Both the position numbers and the translations under genes were made by a program. A DNA stretch of 64,000 nucleotides from Deltaproteobacteria bacterium (GTDB lineage: Bacteria; Desulfobacterota; Desulfobaccia; Desulfobaccales; 0-14-0-80-60-11), in the NCBI GenBank assembly GCA_021813445.1, contig JAKAKP010000113.1, positions 34,618 to 98,617 of the forward strand, given 5' to 3'. Positions 61,706 through 64,000 of this stretch are shown in pieces (positions within the stretch are counted from its first letter, which is position 1; every line of letters begins with the position of its first letter). The notes beneath the pieces are model-generated. The model did no database searches. It saw nothing but the letters and a program-made list of their open reading frames with translations, and was not told the DNA's origin.

Positions 61706-63241
61706 ATGGCTTTCCACAGCATACTATTTGAAAGAACTGAAGATAGTATTAAAGCAGAATCAGTTGAAGCGCCCCTCTTTTTCCTTGATCTGAATCTTGA
61801 TCAGGTGGTAGATGCCATCGTGGCGGGCAAGCAGGAAAATAATTTAAGGCCTTTCTTTTACACTTCCTTGGGAGATATTGAGGCGATCAAATATCGTCAT
61901 GAAATTATGATAGATCTTGAAAATGAGGTTCTATTTGAGGATATACAATCATTTGCGGAAAAAATGCGCGCAATGCGCTCACATCTGACTCTGGCAGGCA
62001 AGCTTTATTACAAATATCAAAAGGAAAGGATGTTTTTGGACGCGGTGGCAATTTATGGCGATGCCGTTAATTGCCTGGCGCATGACTTATCCCGTTTAGT
62101 TCTGAAATCCCGTGGTTTTTTGGCCTTCCGCGCATATTTGACGAACTATGCCGAATCCCACCCTTTCACTTCGCTTGTGGCGGAAACGAAGAAGCTTTTG
62201 GGTGATTTGTCCTCGGTGAAATACTGTCTGCTCATTAAGGGTAACCACGTCCAGGTGCGCAAATATGAACCTGGGATCGATTACAGCGCCGAAGTAGAGG
62301 AGACCTTCGAGAAATTCAAACAGGGAGTGGTGGAAGATTACAAGGCGGAATTTTCGGACGGGCTCACCATGAACCATGTTGAAGCGCGAGTCCTGGATTT
62401 TGTGGCCCAATTGTATCCCGACATATTCTCAACTCTTGATGATTACTGTGCGAAAAACGCCAATTATCTGGATGAAACGATAGGTGTTTTCGACCGTGAA
62501 ATACAATTTTACGTCGCCTACTTGGAGTTTATTGCAAAATTCAAACGAGCAGGATTGAAATTCTGTTACCCGCAAATTTCCAAGGAATGCAAGGAAGTCT
62601 TTGATTTTGAAGGATTTGATTTAGCCCTGGCCAATAAACTCATCAACGCAAACTCGCCTGTGGTCTGCAATGATTTTTACCTGAAAGACAAGGAGCGCAT
62701 ATTTGTAGTATCCGGTCCAAACCAGGGCGGTAAAACCACCTTCGCCCGCACCTTCGGACAGTTGCATTATCTGGCCGGCATAGGCTGTCCCGTCCCGGGC
62801 AAAGAAGCACGACTCTTTCTATTCGACAGGATCTTTACACATTTTGAAAAGGAAGAAAAAATCAATAACCTAAGGGGTAAACTGCAGGACGACCTGCTCA
62901 GCATTTACGATATATTGAACCAAGCCACACCAAACAGTATTATCATAATGAATGAAATTCTCACTTCCACAACGTTGAAAGACGCAGTCTTTTTAGGCAA
63001 GAAAATAATGGAAAATATAGTACAATTGGATCTGCTGTGCGTTTTTGTAACATTTATAGATGAATTGGCATCCTTAAGTGAGAAAACCGTAAGCTTGGTC
63101 AGCACGGTCATTCCCGAAAACCCGGCATTGAGAACCTATAAAATTGTCAGAAGGCCTGCTGACGGCCTAGCTTACGCGCTGTCAATCGCCGAAAAATACC
63201 GGCTTACCTACGATTATTTGCAGGAACGCTTAAAATCATGA
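61706..63241 (+). CDS. MutS-like ATPase (first of a pair)
   Basis: A 511-residue protein. The N-terminal two thirds resemble the MutS lever/clamp domains (FLDLNLDQVVDAIVAGKQEN; DIEAIKYRHEIMIDLEN) and the C-terminal third the MutS ATPase with Walker A SGPNQGGKTTFART. The Walker B Asp is Asn (IIIMNEILTSTT), an unusual change, with the catalytic Glu kept. There is no mismatch-binding domain. MutS-like genes are known neighbours of fluoride riboswitches. It overlaps the next gene by four bases (ATGA), so the two are probably partners. Confidence 0.85.
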   Translation: MAFHSILFERTEDSIKAESVEAPLFFLDLNLDQVVDAIVAGKQENNLRPFFYTSLGDIEAIKYRHEIMIDLENEVLFEDIQSFAEKMRAMRSHLTLAGKLYYKYQKERMFLDAVAIYGDAVNCLAHDLSRLVLKSRGFLAFRAYLTNYAESHPFTSLVAETKKLLGDLSSVKYCLLIKGNHVQVRKYEPGIDYSAEVEETFEKFKQGVVEDYKAEFSDGLTMNHVEARVLDFVAQLYPDIFSTLDDYCAKNANYLDETIGVFDREIQFYVAYLEFIAKFKRAGLKFCYPQISKECKEVFDFEGFDLALANKLINANSPVVCNDFYLKDKERIFVVSGPNQGGKTTFARTFGQLHYLAGIGCPVPGKEARLFLFDRIFTHFEKEEKINNLRGKLQDDLLSIYDILNQATPNSIIIMNEILTSTTLKDAVFLGKKIMENIVQLDLLCVFVTFIDELASLSEKTVSLVSTVIPENPALRTYKIVRRPADGLAYALSIAEKYRLTYDYLQERLKS

Positions 63242-64000
63242 AGCCTTTTCTCATGTATAGAGATCGTGATTTTGACCTCCAGCGGGAATTGCCGTTAAAT
63301 GAATCAGCATTGACACAAGACCTGGATTTGGACACGTTGTTCAATGCTATGGCGCTTGGAGATAAATTTTTATTAGAAGTGGCAAGGAAAACGGTTTTGT
63401 CCGGTTTAAGCGATCTGGGCACAATAGTATATCGTCAAAATATCCTTGAGGATTGTCTGAAAAATTCCTCGCTTGTCAAAGATATCTACGATATCGCAGT
63501 GGAGTCAATTGAAAGCAAGAAAAAACATTATTATTGGTTTTTTGGCAGACATCCCAGTCCCAGTTCGTTACTCCCCGCTTCGGTTGGAGTGATGCAGATG
63601 TTGTTGGGATTTCTTAAAAGGCTTAAGAATATTGCCGAAAAGCACGCCGATAAATTCGAGTCAGCCGGCTTTACAACTTTTTTCGCCATGCTCAACAAAG
63701 AACTAGATGATGAATATTTAGCCATCGTCCAAGACCATCTAACGGAATTGAAATTCCGTAATGGGGTTTTGATGAGTGCTGAATTGGGTAGAGGCAATAA
63801 AGGTCTACATTATGTGCTTCATAAACCCCAAGACCAAAAACAGAGTTGGCTGGAGCGGATCTTTGCGAGTTTGTTGGAGCGGATCTTTGCTAAAAAAACA
63901 TCTGCGTACACCTTTCGTATCGCTAGTCGGGATCAAATGGGCGCCAGGGCCCTGTCTGAACTGAGAGGCAGGGGGATCAACCTGGTGGCCAATGCCCTCG
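63238..64000 (+). CDS. MutS-like ATPase (second of a pair), runs off the window
   Basis: The frame is open from ATG 63238 to the window end (254 residues seen). The N terminus (LDLDTLFNAMALGDKFLLEVARKTVLSGLSDLGTIVYRQNILEDCL, read in parts) has the same MutS core pattern as the preceding gene, so the pair are distant paralogues. The ATPase domain would lie beyond the window. A 21-base direct repeat near 63850-63887 doubles LERIFA. It is translationally coupled to the first MutS-like gene. Confidence 0.8.
   Translation, partial: MKPFLMYRDRDFDLQRELPLNESALTQDLDLDTLFNAMALGDKFLLEVARKTVLSGLSDLGTIVYRQNILEDCLKNSSLVKDIYDIAVESIESKKKHYYWFFGRHPSPSSLLPASVGVMQMLLGFLKRLKNIAEKHADKFESAGFTTFFAMLNKELDDEYLAIVQDHLTELKFRNGVLMSAELGRGNKGLHYVLHKPQDQKQSWLERIFASLLERIFAKKTSAYTFRIASRDQMGARALSELRGRGINLVANAL

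Overview
The window looks like a chromosomal segment of a GC-rich anaerobic deltaproteobacterium (Desulfobacterota). The affiliation is inferred from gene content and is not proven: a XerC/D-fold, TOBE-domain regulator of the TunR kind known from sulfate reducers, formate-tetrahydrofolate ligase, an energy-converting-hydrogenase-related (Ehr) membrane complex, a bacterial MtrA-like protein and several sigma-54 elements.

Left part (1-12,300): the end of a membrane protein, an MscS channel, a trpDCFBA operon whose gaps are filled with long imperfect palindromes, a GNAT acetyltransferase, a MinD/FlhG-type ATPase, a GGDEF protein, an M48 lipoprotein protease with an SH3 protein, and tRNA-Pro(GGG) next to a MITE-like inverted-repeat element. 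Region 12,800-21,700: a TolC-HlyD-FtsX-ATPase efflux operon divergent from a Crp/Fnr regulator with a TGAT-N4-ATCA box between them; a chromate transporter; a TunR-like regulator with lost recombinase residues, divergent from a TSUP anion permease. Region 21,900-27,460: a histidine kinase and a sigma-54 response regulator surrounded by small secreted Gly/Cys-rich proteins, with two good -24/-12 promoters, which suggests a Zra-like envelope or metal stress circuit, plus a metal-binding, Tat-type, ferritin-like protein. Region 27,490-36,030: CDF-type transporter, OB-like protein, MtrA-like protein and ArsR regulator, divergent from a (frameshifted) PiT permease, tandem Usp, MFS permease, a ChrB-N protein and a propeller-like protein.

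The most striking part is 36,000 to about 64,000. Seven RNAs that match the fluoride (crcB-motif) riboswitch, each ending in an intrinsic terminator, lie between 42,252 and 57,755; five on the evidence below sit directly before genes and two have no obvious gene. On the minus strand they precede a dynamin-like GTPase and a small uncharacterised protein, followed by a second small protein and formate-tetrahydrofolate ligase; further genes on the same strand encode a histidine phosphatase, a Usp, enolase and a HEAT protein. On the plus strand they precede crcB (fluoride channel) with a DUF190-CBS protein; a CPA2 antiporter with a six-gene Ehr complex lacking NiFe ligands; and a diadenylate cyclase, MFS, Usp and ABC genes followed by a pair of MutS-like ATPases. 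A short domain of about 90 residues occurs three times here: twice as a small protein and once fused to the antiporter C terminus. I read this as a fluoride-response super-locus in which export (CrcB), ion homeostasis (antiporter, Ehr, c-di-AMP) and replacement or protection of sensitive cell functions (enolase, Fhs, membrane GTPase, Usp) are controlled by copies of one RNA switch.

Three genes carry one-base homopolymer frameshifts (PiT, diadenylate cyclase, ABC exporter); the exporter also has a large internal deletion. The frameshifts may be sequencing errors, the deletion is not.
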